Positions 1 to 8,410 of a stretch of 64,000 nt of DNA are shown in pieces (the first letter of the stretch is position 1; the number at the start of each line of letters is the position of its first letter). Below the pieces are notes generated by a model, which worked only from the letters and a program-made list of their open reading frames with translations, did no database searches and was not told where the DNA came from. The stretch is taken from NCBI RefSeq assembly GCF_008824185.1, contig NZ_CP044423.1:1253501-1317500 (forward strand). Reading direction: 5' to 3'. The stretch is from Paracoccus pantotrophus (GTDB taxonomy: Bacteria; Pseudomonadota; Alphaproteobacteria; Rhodobacterales; Rhodobacteraceae). The position numbers and the translations under genes were made by a program.

Positions 1-1097
1 TCCTCTTCGGAGGCACGGCCCGAGACATAGGTCTCGCGCAGCGCCTGAAGTGCGCCCTGGCTGATGACGAAGCCGCCGGATTTCAGCTCTTCCATCAGCC
101 GCGACACGGCATTGCCGTCGTGGTCATAGGCCAGCCACAGCGCGCGTTCGAAATTCGAGCTGACCTGGATGTCCATCGAGGGGCTGATCGAGGGCCGGGC
201 GGTGCCGACGCGGTATTCGCCGCTGGTCATCGCCCGGTGCAGGATGTCGTTCTGGTTGGTGGCGACGACCAGCTTGCCGATGGGCAGGCCCATGGCCTTG
301 GCGATGGAACCGGCGAAGACATCGCCGAAATTCCCGGTCGGCACGGTGAAGTCCACCTCGCGCCGCGGCGCGCCCAGGCTGACGGCGGCGGTGAAGTAAT
401 AGACGATCTGCGCCAGCACCCGCGCCCAGTTGATCGAGTTGACGCCGGCAAGCCCGACCGCATCGCGGAAATCGTGGTCGTTGAACAGATCCTTGAGCCG
501 CGCCTGGCAATCGTCGAAGGTGCCGTCCACCGCCAGCGCATGGACGTTGGCGTCGGCGGGTGTGGACATCTGGCGGCGCTGCACTTCGCTGACGCGGCCA
601 TGCGGATACATGATGAACACATCGACGTTCGACAGGCCGCGGAACGCCTCGATCGCGGCCGAGCCGGTATCGCCCGAGGTCGCGCCCAGGATCGTGACCC
701 GCTGCCCCGAACGCGCCAGCGCCAGCTGGAACAGCTGGCCGATCAGCTGCATGGCGAAATCCTTGAAGGCCAGCGTGGGGCCGTGGAACAGCTCGAGCAG
801 GTGATGGCCCGGCGCAAGCTGGACCAAGGGCGCGCGGGCGACATGGTCGAAGCCATGATAGGCCCGCGCGATGGCATCGCGCAGTTCCGCATCGCTGAAG
901 CTTTCGCCGACGAAGGGGCTGGTGACGCGGCGCGCGACCTCTTCATAGGGCAGGCCCTCGAAGCGGGCGATCTCGTCGGCCGAGAACATCGGGATCGCCT
1001 CGGGCAGGTACAGCCCGCCGTCGCGCGCCAGCCCGGTCATCATCGCCTGTTCGAAGTCCAGGACCGGAGCCCGGCCCCGTGTCGAAACGTAACGCAT
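1..1097 (-). CDS. thrC: threonine synthase, 3' end cut by window edge
   Basis: PLP enzyme that converts O-phosphohomoserine to threonine in the cytoplasm, the last step of threonine synthesis. The 365 codons in view start with MRYVSTRGRAPVLDFEQAM, the usual N-terminus of the family. The PLP lysine is K112 in GPTLAFKDFAM, and the phosphate-binding loop reads GATSGDTGSAA. The frame stays open to base 1, so the last part of a protein of about 460 residues lies outside. It follows surf1 with only 9 bp between stop and start, so it may be co-transcribed from the oxidase cluster. The assignment is secure. Confidence 0.95.
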   Translation of the reverse strand, partial: MRYVSTRGRAPVLDFEQAMMTGLARDGGLYLPEAIPMFSADEIARFEGLPYEEVARRVTSPFVGESFSDAELRDAIARAYHGFDHVARAPLVQLAPGHHLLELFHGPTLAFKDFAMQLIGQLFQLALARSGQRVTILGATSGDTGSAAIEAFRGLSNVDVFIMYPHGRVSEVQRRQMSTPADANVHALAVDGTFDDCQARLKDLFNDHDFRDAVGLAGVNSINWARVLAQIVYYFTAAVSLGAPRREVDFTVPTGNFGDVFAGSIAKAMGLPIGKLVVATNQNDILHRAMTSGEYRVGTARPSISPSMDIQVSSNFERALWLAYDHDGNAVSRLMEELKSGGFVISQGALQALRETYVSGRASEE

Positions 1098-1106
1098 CGC
1101 GTCCCC

Positions 1107-1778
1107 CTAGTATTGCCGCTGCCTGATACGCCAGATCAGCGCCACTGTCATCCCTGCCCAAACCGCAGCGATCATGAACCATTGCACGGCATAGCTCAGG
1201 TGGTTGTTCGGAATGCCCTCGACCGCCACCGGGATCGGCCGCACCCCCTGGGCATCGCCGCGGACCTCGGCCGCGACCACCAGGATCGGCTCGGTCCCCA
1301 GCTGCGCGGCCATGGCCGGCACGTCGCGGGCGAACCAGACGTTCTCGGCCAGGTTGGGCGCGGGCGTGGCGCTGCCCTTTTCGTCGGGCCAATGCAGGTT
1401 GCCTGCCACCTCCAGCCGCACCGGCGGGCGCGGGTCGCGCTTGTGGTCCTGATCGACGAAGCCGCGGTCGAGCAGGATCCGGCGCCCGTCATCGGTCAGG
1501 AAGCCCGAGACGATCTGATAGCCGCCGCCCGCCTCGCGCGTGCCCGACAGCACGTCGATCTCCTCGCCCGTGGTCTGGCCCGAGACCAGCACCGGCAGGT
1601 ATTTCATCGACGGGTCCACCGCCGCCGGCAGGGGCACGGGGGCGCCCTCGATCCTTTGCTGGATCTGCGCGATCAGCCCCTCTTTCCAGTCCAGCCGCTG
1701 AAGTTGCCATATGCCCAGCGAGATCAGGATGGCGCAGCCCAGCACGCCGACGATCAGCGGGAACAGGTAACGGCGCAT
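1107..1778 (-). CDS. surf1: SURF1 family cytochrome oxidase assembly protein
   Basis: Inner-membrane assembly factor for aa3-type cytochrome oxidase; bacterial Surf1 proteins are linked to heme a delivery to subunit I. The 223-residue protein has the family layout: one N-terminal membrane span (about residues 5-22) followed by the conserved LGIWQLQRLDWK, a long periplasmic domain, and a C-terminal span at about 195-218 introduced by NNHLSYAVQWFMIA. It is the last gene of the oxidase cluster, behind ctaE and a hairpin, and it runs straight into thrC. Confidence 0.93.
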   Translation of the reverse strand: MRRYLFPLIVGVLGCAILISLGIWQLQRLDWKEGLIAQIQQRIEGAPVPLPAAVDPSMKYLPVLVSGQTTGEEIDVLSGTREAGGGYQIVSGFLTDDGRRILLDRGFVDQDHKRDPRPPVRLEVAGNLHWPDEKGSATPAPNLAENVWFARDVPAMAAQLGTEPILVVAAEVRGDAQGVRPIPVAVEGIPNNHLSYAVQWFMIAAVWAGMTVALIWRIRQRQY

Positions 1779-1797
1779 GGGCGGGCCTCCAAAGCAA

Positions 1798-1826
1798 ACG
1801 GCGCGGGAACATCTGCCCCGCGCCGT
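1798..1826 (-). terminator. hairpin between ctaE and surf1
   Basis: A perfect 10-bp stem (1798-1807 paired with 1817-1826, nine-base loop) lies just after the ctaE stop. On the minus strand it is followed by TTGCTTT, a weak T tract. It could end most transcripts after ctaE or protect their 3' ends, which would give less surf1 and thrC than structural subunit mRNA. Confidence 0.6.
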
Positions 1827-1843
1827 GGAAATGTCAGTCGGGA

Positions 1844-2668
1844 TCAGCGGCCCCAGATATAGATCACGACAAAGAGGAACAGCCAGACCACATCGACGAA
1901 GTGCCAGTACCAGGCGGCGGCCTCGAAGCCGACGTGCTGCTGCTGGGTCATCTGGCCCTTGAGCAGGCGGATCAGGCAGACGAACAGGAAGATCGTGCCG
2001 ATGATGACATGCGCACCGTGAAAGCCGGTGGCCATGAAGAAGGTGCCGGCATAGACCGTGTCGGCCAGGCCGAAGGCGGCATGGCTGTATTCATAGGCCT
2101 GCAGCCCGGTGAAGCAGATGCCCAGGATCACCGCGACGATCAGCCCGTTGATCGTGGTCTTGCGGTCGCCGTCATGCACGAAGGCATGGTGCGCCCAGGT
2201 CACGGCGACGCCCGAAAGCAGCAGGATCAGCGTGTTGATCAGCGGCAGGTGCCAGGGATCGAAGGTGACGATGCCCTCCGGCGGCCAGACGCCGTCCTTG
2301 ATCGGGCTGTCCGGCCCCATCGGATACATGGCGTTCTTGATGAAGGCCCAGAACCAGGCGACGAAGAACATCACCTCGGACATGATGAACAGGATGAAGC
2401 CGTATTGCAGGCCGATGCGCACCACCGGGGTATGCTCGCCCGACTCGCCCTCGTTGACGACATCGACCCACCAGCCGAACATGGTGTAAAGAACGGCAGC
2501 CAGGCCGATCAGGAACATCCACGGCCCCTCGACCGGCAGCCCCAAGACCGTGATTCCCTTCATCCAGGCGACCGCGCCAGTCAGCATCACGAAGGCGCCG
2601 ATCGCGCCGAGGAAGGGCCAGATCGAGGGCGGCAGGATCTGATAATCGTGGTTCTTTACATGGGCCAT
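1844..2668 (-). CDS. ctaE: cytochrome c oxidase (aa3) subunit III
   Basis: Integral membrane subunit III of the proton-pumping aa3 oxidase. The 274-residue product begins MAHVKNHDYQILPPSIWPF and contains seven hydrophobic spans, the normal number and length for Paracoccus CtaE. The conserved segment GFHGAHVIIGTIFL and the C-terminal HFVDVVWLFLF are family signatures. It sits between ctaG and surf1 in the known Paracoccus order; subunit I (ctaD) is encoded elsewhere in this genus and is not in the window. Confidence 0.97.
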   Translation of the reverse strand: MAHVKNHDYQILPPSIWPFLGAIGAFVMLTGAVAWMKGITVLGLPVEGPWMFLIGLAAVLYTMFGWWVDVVNEGESGEHTPVVRIGLQYGFILFIMSEVMFFVAWFWAFIKNAMYPMGPDSPIKDGVWPPEGIVTFDPWHLPLINTLILLLSGVAVTWAHHAFVHDGDRKTTINGLIVAVILGICFTGLQAYEYSHAAFGLADTVYAGTFFMATGFHGAHVIIGTIFLFVCLIRLLKGQMTQQQHVGFEAAAWYWHFVDVVWLFLFVVIYIWGR

Positions 2669-2702
2669 GGCTGCGTTCCCGGCTGTTGCTGGTTCTTGTT
2701 GC

Positions 2703-3287
2703 TCAGTTTACGGTCGGTTCCGTTTTCGCGTCCAGCGCCGCCTGTCTGGGCGCGGGAGGATCGGTCCGGTGGAAGGTATAGGACAGGGTGATGTCGCGGA
2801 TCCGGCCCGCGTCACGATCGTTGACCAGGTCGGCATCGACGAAGAAGCTGACCGGCATCTCGACCCGCTCACCCGGTTGCAGGGTCTGCTCGGTAAAGCA
2901 GAAGCATTCGATCTTGTTGAAGAAATAGCCGGCGGCATCGGGCGCCACGTTATAGCTGGCGGTGCCGGTGACCGGCTGGTCGGTATTGTTGATCGCCTCG
3001 TAGAAGGCAATGGCGTTCTCGCCGATCCGCAGTTCCATTTCCCGCTGCATGGGGCGGAAGGTCCAGCCGAGGTTGCTGTCGGCATTGGCGTCGAAGCGCA
3101 CGCGGATCTTTTCCTCCAGCACGGTGTCCGAGGCGGACTCGGCCACGTTGGTCGTGCCGGCAAAGCCCGTCACCTGGCAAAACCAGGAATAAAACGGCAC
3201 CGCCGCCCAGGACAGCGCGCCCATCACCACGACGACGCCGGCCAGCATGGCCACGGTGCGCCCGTTCGACCTCGGTTTCCCGCTCAT
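2703..3287 (-). CDS. ctaG: cytochrome c oxidase assembly protein CtaG/Cox11
   Basis: Membrane-anchored copper chaperone that supplies the CuB site of subunit I. It has 194 residues: a short cytoplasmic N-terminus, one membrane span at about 12-33 and a periplasmic immunoglobulin-like domain. The copper-binding CFCF motif is at residues 128-131 (KIECFCFTEQ), and another family cysteine is at C37. The start codon overlaps the stop of the small upstream gene (ATGA), so translation is probably coupled. Confidence 0.96.
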   Translation of the reverse strand: MSGKPRSNGRTVAMLAGVVVVMGALSWAAVPFYSWFCQVTGFAGTTNVAESASDTVLEEKIRVRFDANADSNLGWTFRPMQREMELRIGENAIAFYEAINNTDQPVTGTASYNVAPDAAGYFFNKIECFCFTEQTLQPGERVEMPVSFFVDADLVNDRDAGRIRDITLSYTFHRTDPPAPRQAALDAKTEPTVN

Positions 3288-3541
3288 TGGCTTGCCTCCT
3301 GATGGGCCGCCGGCGTGCCCGGCGCTGCGACCGGGGCGGCATTGGGGGCCGGCGGATCGGGATCGGGCGGCAGCATCGAGGCGCGCGGGCGGTGGTCATA
3401 GCCCTGCATCATGTCGCCCTGGGTGATCTTGACCACCGAAAGGCCAAAGACCAGCGCCACGAAACCCAGCAGCACGACCAGAAGCCCGATGTTGCGGCTG
3501 CGGCGGCGCTTGTGCAACTCGTGTTCGACCTGGGGCAGCAT
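3284..3541 (-). CDS. small single-span membrane protein of the oxidase cluster
   Basis: An 85-residue protein between ctaB and ctaG. The start MLPQVEHELHKRRRSRN is chosen because its ATG overlaps the ctaB stop (TGATG); a longer reading would run into ctaB. A basic N-terminus is followed by one membrane span (about 18-38) and a Pro/Ala-rich tail of about 40 residues that should face the periplasm. Many alphaproteobacterial cta clusters carry a similar tiny gene here, sometimes called CoxF. Its function is unknown to me; the overlaps on both sides imply a role tied to oxidase assembly. Confidence 0.8.
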   Translation of the reverse strand: MLPQVEHELHKRRRSRNIGLLVVLLGFVALVFGLSVVKITQGDMMQGYDHRPRASMLPPDPDPPAPNAAPVAAPGTPAAHQEASQ

Positions 3542-4458
3542 CACCACCCCCCGATCCAATGCTGCACCAGCAGCGCCAGGAAATGCAGGAAAGTGTAATA
3601 GAGCGACAGGCGGAAATAGCGTTTCTCGACCCGGTAGCCATCGGCCTGTGCCTGGTCCTCGCTGCGGCGCAGGATCTGCCAGCCGCCGGCGATGAACAGC
3701 AGGTTCAGCACCGCCGAGACCGCCAGGTAGAGCGGCCCGCCGACCGAGGTGAAGCCCAGCCAGATCGCAAAGGGCGCCAGTACCAGCGTATAGGCGAAGA
3801 TATGGCAGCGCGTCACCTTGCGACCATGAGTCACGGTCAGCATGGGCACGCCGGCCTTGGAATAGTCGTCCTTCATGAACAGCGCCAAGGCCCAGAAATG
3901 CGGCGGCGTCCAGAAGAAGATCAGCGCGAACATCAAGAGCGACTCGAGGCCGATGCCGCCGGTGGCGCAGGCCCAGCCGATCATCGGCGGAAAGGCCCCC
4001 GCGGCACCGCCGATGACGATGTTCTGCGGCGTCGAGCGTTTCAGCCAGATCGTGTAGACCACGGCATAGAAGAAGATGGTGAAGGCCAGGAACCCGGCCG
4101 CGAACCAGTTCGCCGCCAGCCCCAGCATCATCACCGACAGGCCCGAGAGCGCGATGCCGACCGCCAGCGCCTCGCCCGAGGAGACGCGGCCCGAGGGCAC
4201 GGGACGGCCCGCGGTGCGGCGCATCACCGCGTCGATGTCGGCGTCATACCACATGTTGAGGGCACCCGAGGCCCCGCCCCCCAGCGCGATGAACAGCACC
4301 GCGCAGAAGGCAACGAAAGGGTTGACCGGCTGCGGGGCGATCCACAGCCCGACGAAGGCCGTGAACACCACCAGCGACATGACGCGCGGCTTCAGCAGCG
4401 CCACATAATCGCCGAAGCCCGCCTCGGCGGGCCCCTCGTATGCGTTGATATCGGCCAC
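3541..4458 (-). CDS. ctaB: protoheme IX farnesyltransferase (heme O synthase)
   Basis: UbiA-superfamily membrane enzyme that attaches a farnesyl group to heme b to make heme O, the precursor of the heme A used by the aa3 oxidase. The 305-residue protein shows the first Asp-rich prenyl diphosphate motif NMWYDADIDAVMRRTAGRP and the second-loop motif DDYSKAGVPMLTV, with about eight to nine hydrophobic spans. It lies 9 bp downstream of ctaC and overlaps the next small gene. Confidence 0.97.
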   Translation of the reverse strand: MADINAYEGPAEAGFGDYVALLKPRVMSLVVFTAFVGLWIAPQPVNPFVAFCAVLFIALGGGASGALNMWYDADIDAVMRRTAGRPVPSGRVSSGEALAVGIALSGLSVMMLGLAANWFAAGFLAFTIFFYAVVYTIWLKRSTPQNIVIGGAAGAFPPMIGWACATGGIGLESLLMFALIFFWTPPHFWALALFMKDDYSKAGVPMLTVTHGRKVTRCHIFAYTLVLAPFAIWLGFTSVGGPLYLAVSAVLNLLFIAGGWQILRRSEDQAQADGYRVEKRYFRLSLYYTFLHFLALLVQHWIGGW

Positions 4459-4467
4459 GGCCCGGCC

Positions 4468-5364
4468 TTACTCTGCCGAGGCCAGCTTGACGGGGCTGGC
4501 GGGCAGGTAGTCCGAGGCGTCGGCGGCGAATTCCTCTTGCGCGCCGGCAAGCCAGGCGTCGTATTTCTCCTGGCTGACCGCCTTGACCACGATGGGCATA
4601 TAGGCGTGGTTGATGCCGCAAAGCTCGGAGCACTGGCCGAAATAGACGCCTTCCTGGTCGACCGAGAACCACAGCTGCGCGATGCGGCCCGGCACGGCGT
4701 CCTGCTTGACGGCAAAGGCGGGCACGGTCCAGGCGTGGATCACGTCGGTCGCCGTCACCTGCACCAGAACCTTCTTGCCGACCGGAACCACGACGGCATT
4801 GTCGGTGGCCAGCAGGTATTCGTCCTCGGAATAACCGGCATCGGCCAGGGCTTCCTTCTCCAGCATCAGCGCATCGAAGGCGACGCCGTCGTTGGGATAT
4901 TCATAGGACCAGTACCACTGGTGGCCGATGGCCTTGATGACCAGGTCGGGATCGTTCGGCATCTCCTGGCTGCGGAACAGGATCGGCAGCGAGAAGGCGC
5001 CGATGGCGACCAGGATCAGCACCGGGACCAGGGTCCAGATCACCTCGATCGGGGTGTTGTGGGTAAAGCGCGCCGGCACCGGATTCGCCCGGCGGTTGAA
5101 GCGCACGATGCAGATCAGCAGCAGCAGGCAGACGAAGATCGTCACGGCCGTGATGATGTAGAGTACGAAATGATCCAGCCATTGCTGATCCTGCGCCAGC
5201 GGGCTCGACGCCGGCTGGAAGTTCATCCCGCCATTCACCGGCTTGCCGATCACCGGCAGATCGCCCAGCACGTCCTGCGCCAGGGCCGGAACGGCCGCCA
5301 GTGTCGCAACTCCCAGGCTCATCACCGCCGCCACCCCGCGGCGCTTGGTCGCAATTGCCATCAT
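4468..5364 (-). CDS. ctaC: cytochrome c oxidase (aa3) subunit II
   Basis: Subunit II of the aa3 oxidase; it receives electrons from cytochrome c through the binuclear CuA centre in the periplasm. From the start MMAIATKRRG there are 298 residues, the length of the P. denitrificans protein. A signal sequence ends at PALA before Q30, two membrane helices lie at about 66-88 and 107-131, and the cupredoxin domain follows. CuA ligands H210, C245, E247, C249, H253 and M256 match the classical mature numbers 181, 216, 218, 220, 224 and 227. The frame is open further upstream (to 5526), but those residues are unrelated to the family and are rejected. Confidence 0.97.
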   Translation of the reverse strand: MMAIATKRRGVAAVMSLGVATLAAVPALAQDVLGDLPVIGKPVNGGMNFQPASSPLAQDQQWLDHFVLYIITAVTIFVCLLLLICIVRFNRRANPVPARFTHNTPIEVIWTLVPVLILVAIGAFSLPILFRSQEMPNDPDLVIKAIGHQWYWSYEYPNDGVAFDALMLEKEALADAGYSEDEYLLATDNAVVVPVGKKVLVQVTATDVIHAWTVPAFAVKQDAVPGRIAQLWFSVDQEGVYFGQCSELCGINHAYMPIVVKAVSQEKYDAWLAGAQEEFAADASDYLPASPVKLASAE

Positions 5365-5524
5365 CCCATCCCGTTGCCTATCATGCCACCGGCAGGCCCC
5401 TGTCCCGGAGCCACCAGCATTCGGTCCTGCACCAGAACCATATCTTACCCCGACGGGCAAGCCATACCTATCGACTTCTTGCCAAAAAAGCCCTAGGCCG
5501 GTCCGCATGACAAGGACCGGTTCC

Positions 5525-6946
5525 ATGACAGACGCTGCCTTTTCACCCTTTCGGACGCATCTCGATCAGGACCGCGCGCTGCGTATCCTGCGCGACGCCC
5601 TGGCGGGGGCGGATGACGGCGAGCTTTTTCTGGAACGCGCCCGGTCCGAGGCGCTGGTCTTCGACGACGGAAGGCTGCGCACCGCCAGTTATGACGCCGA
5701 ACAGGGTTTTGGCCTGCGCGCGGTGCGCGGCGAGGTGACGGGTTACGCCCATTCGACCGAGATCGACGAAGCCGCGCTGAAGAAGGCGGCCGAAACCGTG
5801 CGCCTGGCCGTCGGCGCCGGCGGCGGCACGCTGGCCCTGCCACCGCAAGGCGAAATCCGGCCGCTTTATGCCGCCATCGACCCGGCCGAAGAGGTGCCCT
5901 TTGCCGCCCGCGTCGCATTACTGCGGCAAATCGACGCATTCGCCCGAGACCTGGACCCGCGGGTGGTCCAGGTCTCGGCCAGCATCGCGACTTCGGTGCA
6001 GGAGGTGGCGATCCTGCGCCCCGAGGGCGGGCTGGCCACCGACATCCGCCCCATGGCGCGGCTGAACGTCTCGGTCATCGTCGAATCGAACGCGCGGCGC
6101 GAAACCGGGACCGCGGGCGGCGGCGGGCGCATCGGCCTTTCCGGCCTGGTCGCGCCCGAGCATTGGCAGGGGCTGGTGCGCGAGGCGCTGCGCATCGCGC
6201 TGGTCAACCTGCGCTCGGTGCCCGCGCCCGCGGGCGTGATGGATGTGGTGCTGGGCCCCGGCTGGCCCGGCATCCTGCTGCACGAGGCGGTGGGCCACGG
6301 GCTCGAGGGCGATTTCAACCGCAAGGGGCATTCCGCCTTTGCTGGGCTGATGGGCAGGCGCGTCGCCGCGCCCGGCGTGACCGTGGTCGACGACGGCACC
6401 ATTCCCGACCGGCGCGGCTCGATCTCGGTCGATGACGAGGGCACGCCCCCCGGCCGCAACGTGCTGATCGAGGACGGGATCCTGGTCGGCTACATGCAGG
6501 ACCGGCAGAATGCCCGGCTGATGGGGGTCGCCGCCACCGGCAACGGGCGCCGGCAGAGCCACGCCCATGCCCCCATGCCGCGCATGACCAACACCTTCAT
6601 GCTGGCGGGGTCCGAGGATCCGGCCTCGATCCTGGCCGGACTGGAGGACGGGATCTATGCGGTCGGCTTCGGCGGCGGGCAGGTGGACATCACCAACGGC
6701 AAGTTCGTGTTCTCCTGCACCGAGGCCTATCGGGTCAAAAACGGCCAGGTGGGCGATCCGATCCGCGGCGCGACGCTGATCGGCGACGGCGCGACCGCGT
6801 TGCAGCAGATCCGCGCCATCGGCAACGACCTGTCGCTGGATCCGGGAATCGGCAATTGCGGCAAGCAGGGACAATGGGTTCCGGTCGGCGTCGGCCTGCC
6901 CACGCTGCGCATCGGCGGGCTGACCATCGGCGGATCGGCCGCCTGA
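5525..6946 (+). CDS. tldD: metalloprotease TldD
   Basis: TldD subunit of the cytoplasmic TldD/TldE metalloprotease, which degrades unfolded peptides and helps process peptide products and antitoxins. 473 residues, close to the usual length of about 480. The zinc-binding helix HEAVGHGLEGDF is at residues 253-264. The start at 5525 (MTDAAFSPF) is preferred because AAGGACCGG sits at the right distance; an ATG six codons upstream is the alternative. It is divergent from ctaC across about 160 bp that must hold both promoters; I could not assign convincing boxes there. Confidence 0.95.
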   Translation: MTDAAFSPFRTHLDQDRALRILRDALAGADDGELFLERARSEALVFDDGRLRTASYDAEQGFGLRAVRGEVTGYAHSTEIDEAALKKAAETVRLAVGAGGGTLALPPQGEIRPLYAAIDPAEEVPFAARVALLRQIDAFARDLDPRVVQVSASIATSVQEVAILRPEGGLATDIRPMARLNVSVIVESNARRETGTAGGGGRIGLSGLVAPEHWQGLVREALRIALVNLRSVPAPAGVMDVVLGPGWPGILLHEAVGHGLEGDFNRKGHSAFAGLMGRRVAAPGVTVVDDGTIPDRRGSISVDDEGTPPGRNVLIEDGILVGYMQDRQNARLMGVAATGNGRRQSHAHAPMPRMTNTFMLAGSEDPASILAGLEDGIYAVGFGGGQVDITNGKFVFSCTEAYRVKNGQVGDPIRGATLIGDGATALQQIRAIGNDLSLDPGIGNCGKQGQWVPVGVGLPTLRIGGLTIGGSAA

Positions 6947-6960
6947 ATCGCCTTGATTCC

Positions 6961-6996
6961 AATGGGTTGAAGAAATTCTTCGCCGGCTAACCCATT
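6961..6996 (+). terminator. probable terminator after tldD
   Basis: Fifteen bases after the tldD stop an 8-bp outer stem (AATGGGTT / AACCCATT) encloses a smaller GAAG/CTTC hairpin, followed by CTTAACCTTT. It separates tldD from dprA. Confidence 0.55.
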
Positions 6997-7050
6997 CTTA
7001 ACCTTTGCCATGCGATGTTTCGGCCTGCGGATCAGGCAGAGGCATGGAAC

Positions 7051-8304
7051 ATGATGGCAAGGCAGCTTTCCTTGGACCCCCACCACGGACCCCGCCCAAA
7101 AGGGGAGGGGCTTGCCGCCTTGCGCCTCATCCGTTCCCGCAAGGTGGGGCCGGCGACCTTTCACCGGCTGCTGGGCGAACATGGCAGCGCCCAGGCGGCG
7201 CTGGCCGCCCTGCCCGCCATGGCGCAGGCCGCGGGGATCCAGGATTACACCCCTTGCCCCCTTTCGGTCGCCGAGGCCGAGATCGCGGCCGGCCGGCGCG
7301 CCGGCGCCCGGCTCGTGACCTGGGGCGACCGGGATTATCCCGCCCTGCTGCGCGAGGTGGCCGAGGCGCCGCCGGTGCTGTGGCTGCGCGGCGACATGGC
7401 GGTGCTGGACCGCGTGCCGGTGGCGGTGATCGGGGCGCGCAACGCCTCTTCCCTTGGCCTGCGCATGGCGCGCGGCATGGCCGCAGGCCTGTCGCAATCG
7501 GGCGCGGCGGTGATCGCGGGACTGGCGCGCGGCATCGACACCGTCGCGCATGAAGCCGCGCTGCACGGCGGCACCATCGCCGTCATGGCCGGCGGCATCG
7601 ACATGATCTATCCCGGCGAAAACGCGGCCCTGGCCGAGGCGATCTGCGAAACCGGCCTGCTGATGACCGAACAGCCGCCCGGTACCGAACCGGTGGCCCG
7701 GCATTTCCCCGCCCGCAACCGCATCATCTCGGGCCTGTCGCGCGCCGTGGTGGTGATCGAGGCGGCGCATCGCTCGGGCAGCCTGATCACCGCGCGCTGC
7801 GCGCTGGACCAGGGGCGCGAGGTGATGGCGGTGCCGGGGCATCCGATGGATGCGCGGGCCGCCGGCTGCAATGCGCTGATCCGCGACGGTGCGCTTCTGG
7901 TGCGCAATTCGGCCGATGTGTTGGCGGCGCTGCAATCGAACGGCCCCAGGGTCGCCCAGCCGGCGGCGGCAGAGCAACCCGCGGCAGCAACCCCTGCCCC
8001 CGTCCCTGTCGCCCCGTCGGCCGGGCGGGTCACGCAACCCGCCGCCGTCACCCGCCGGCTTGCGGAACTGGGTCATGGCATCCCGCGCCAGGTCGTCACG
8101 GGCCGGCCGCGCGACGCCGGCGGGCCGGTGGACCTGGAGCGGCGGATACTGGCGCGGCTGAGCCCCAGCCCGACCGAGGAAAACATGCTGATCCGCGACC
8201 TGGGAGTCCCGGCCGCCATCCTCGCCCCCGCGATCCTGGCGCTGGAACTGTCGGGCCGGGTGCAGCGCATGGCAGGCGGCCGGCTGGCGCTGAGCGGCGG
8301 CTGA
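7051..8304 (+). CDS. dprA: DNA-processing protein DprA
   Basis: DprA (Smf) binds incoming single-stranded DNA and loads RecA during natural transformation; it is also common in bacteria not known to be competent. From 7051 there are 417 residues. An N-terminal helical domain (LRLIRSRKVGPATFHRLL) is followed by the Rossmann-like core with AVIGARNAS, GLARGIDTVAHEAAL, PARNRIISGLS and SGSLITARCALDQGREV, and a C-terminal winged-helix segment near RILARLSPSPTEENMLIRDL. Between them lies a Pro/Ala-rich linker. The start is uncertain: tandem ATGs at 7051 and 7054 and an ATG at 7015 are all possible. Confidence 0.93.
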   Translation: MMARQLSLDPHHGPRPKGEGLAALRLIRSRKVGPATFHRLLGEHGSAQAALAALPAMAQAAGIQDYTPCPLSVAEAEIAAGRRAGARLVTWGDRDYPALLREVAEAPPVLWLRGDMAVLDRVPVAVIGARNASSLGLRMARGMAAGLSQSGAAVIAGLARGIDTVAHEAALHGGTIAVMAGGIDMIYPGENAALAEAICETGLLMTEQPPGTEPVARHFPARNRIISGLSRAVVVIEAAHRSGSLITARCALDQGREVMAVPGHPMDARAAGCNALIRDGALLVRNSADVLAALQSNGPRVAQPAAAEQPAAATPAPVPVAPSAGRVTQPAAVTRRLAELGHGIPRQVVTGRPRDAGGPVDLERRILARLSPSPTEENMLIRDLGVPAAILAPAILALELSGRVQRMAGGRLALSGG

Positions 8305-8370
8305 GGCCCTCGCCGCTCCGATCACGGGGCAGTCACGCGCTTGTTGGGGAACCGCACCGATCGCCGCCGG

Positions 8371-8385
8371 TTGATCCGGGATCAA
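8371..8385. promoter_or_regulatory. perfect palindrome upstream of the OmpA-domain gene
   Basis: TTGATCCGGGATCAA is a perfect 7+1+7 inverted repeat, 25 bp before the start codon at 8411. Its position near the expected transcription start or leader suggests an operator. I do not recognise the regulator. Confidence 0.45.
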
Positions 8386-8410
8386 GCGACCATCGGAAAA
8401 GAGGACCGAC

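Noticed and set aside
5365..5526. 54-residue N-terminal extension of CtaC
   Set aside because: The extension has no similarity to subunit II and would precede a normal signal peptide; MMAIATKRRG matches the known start.
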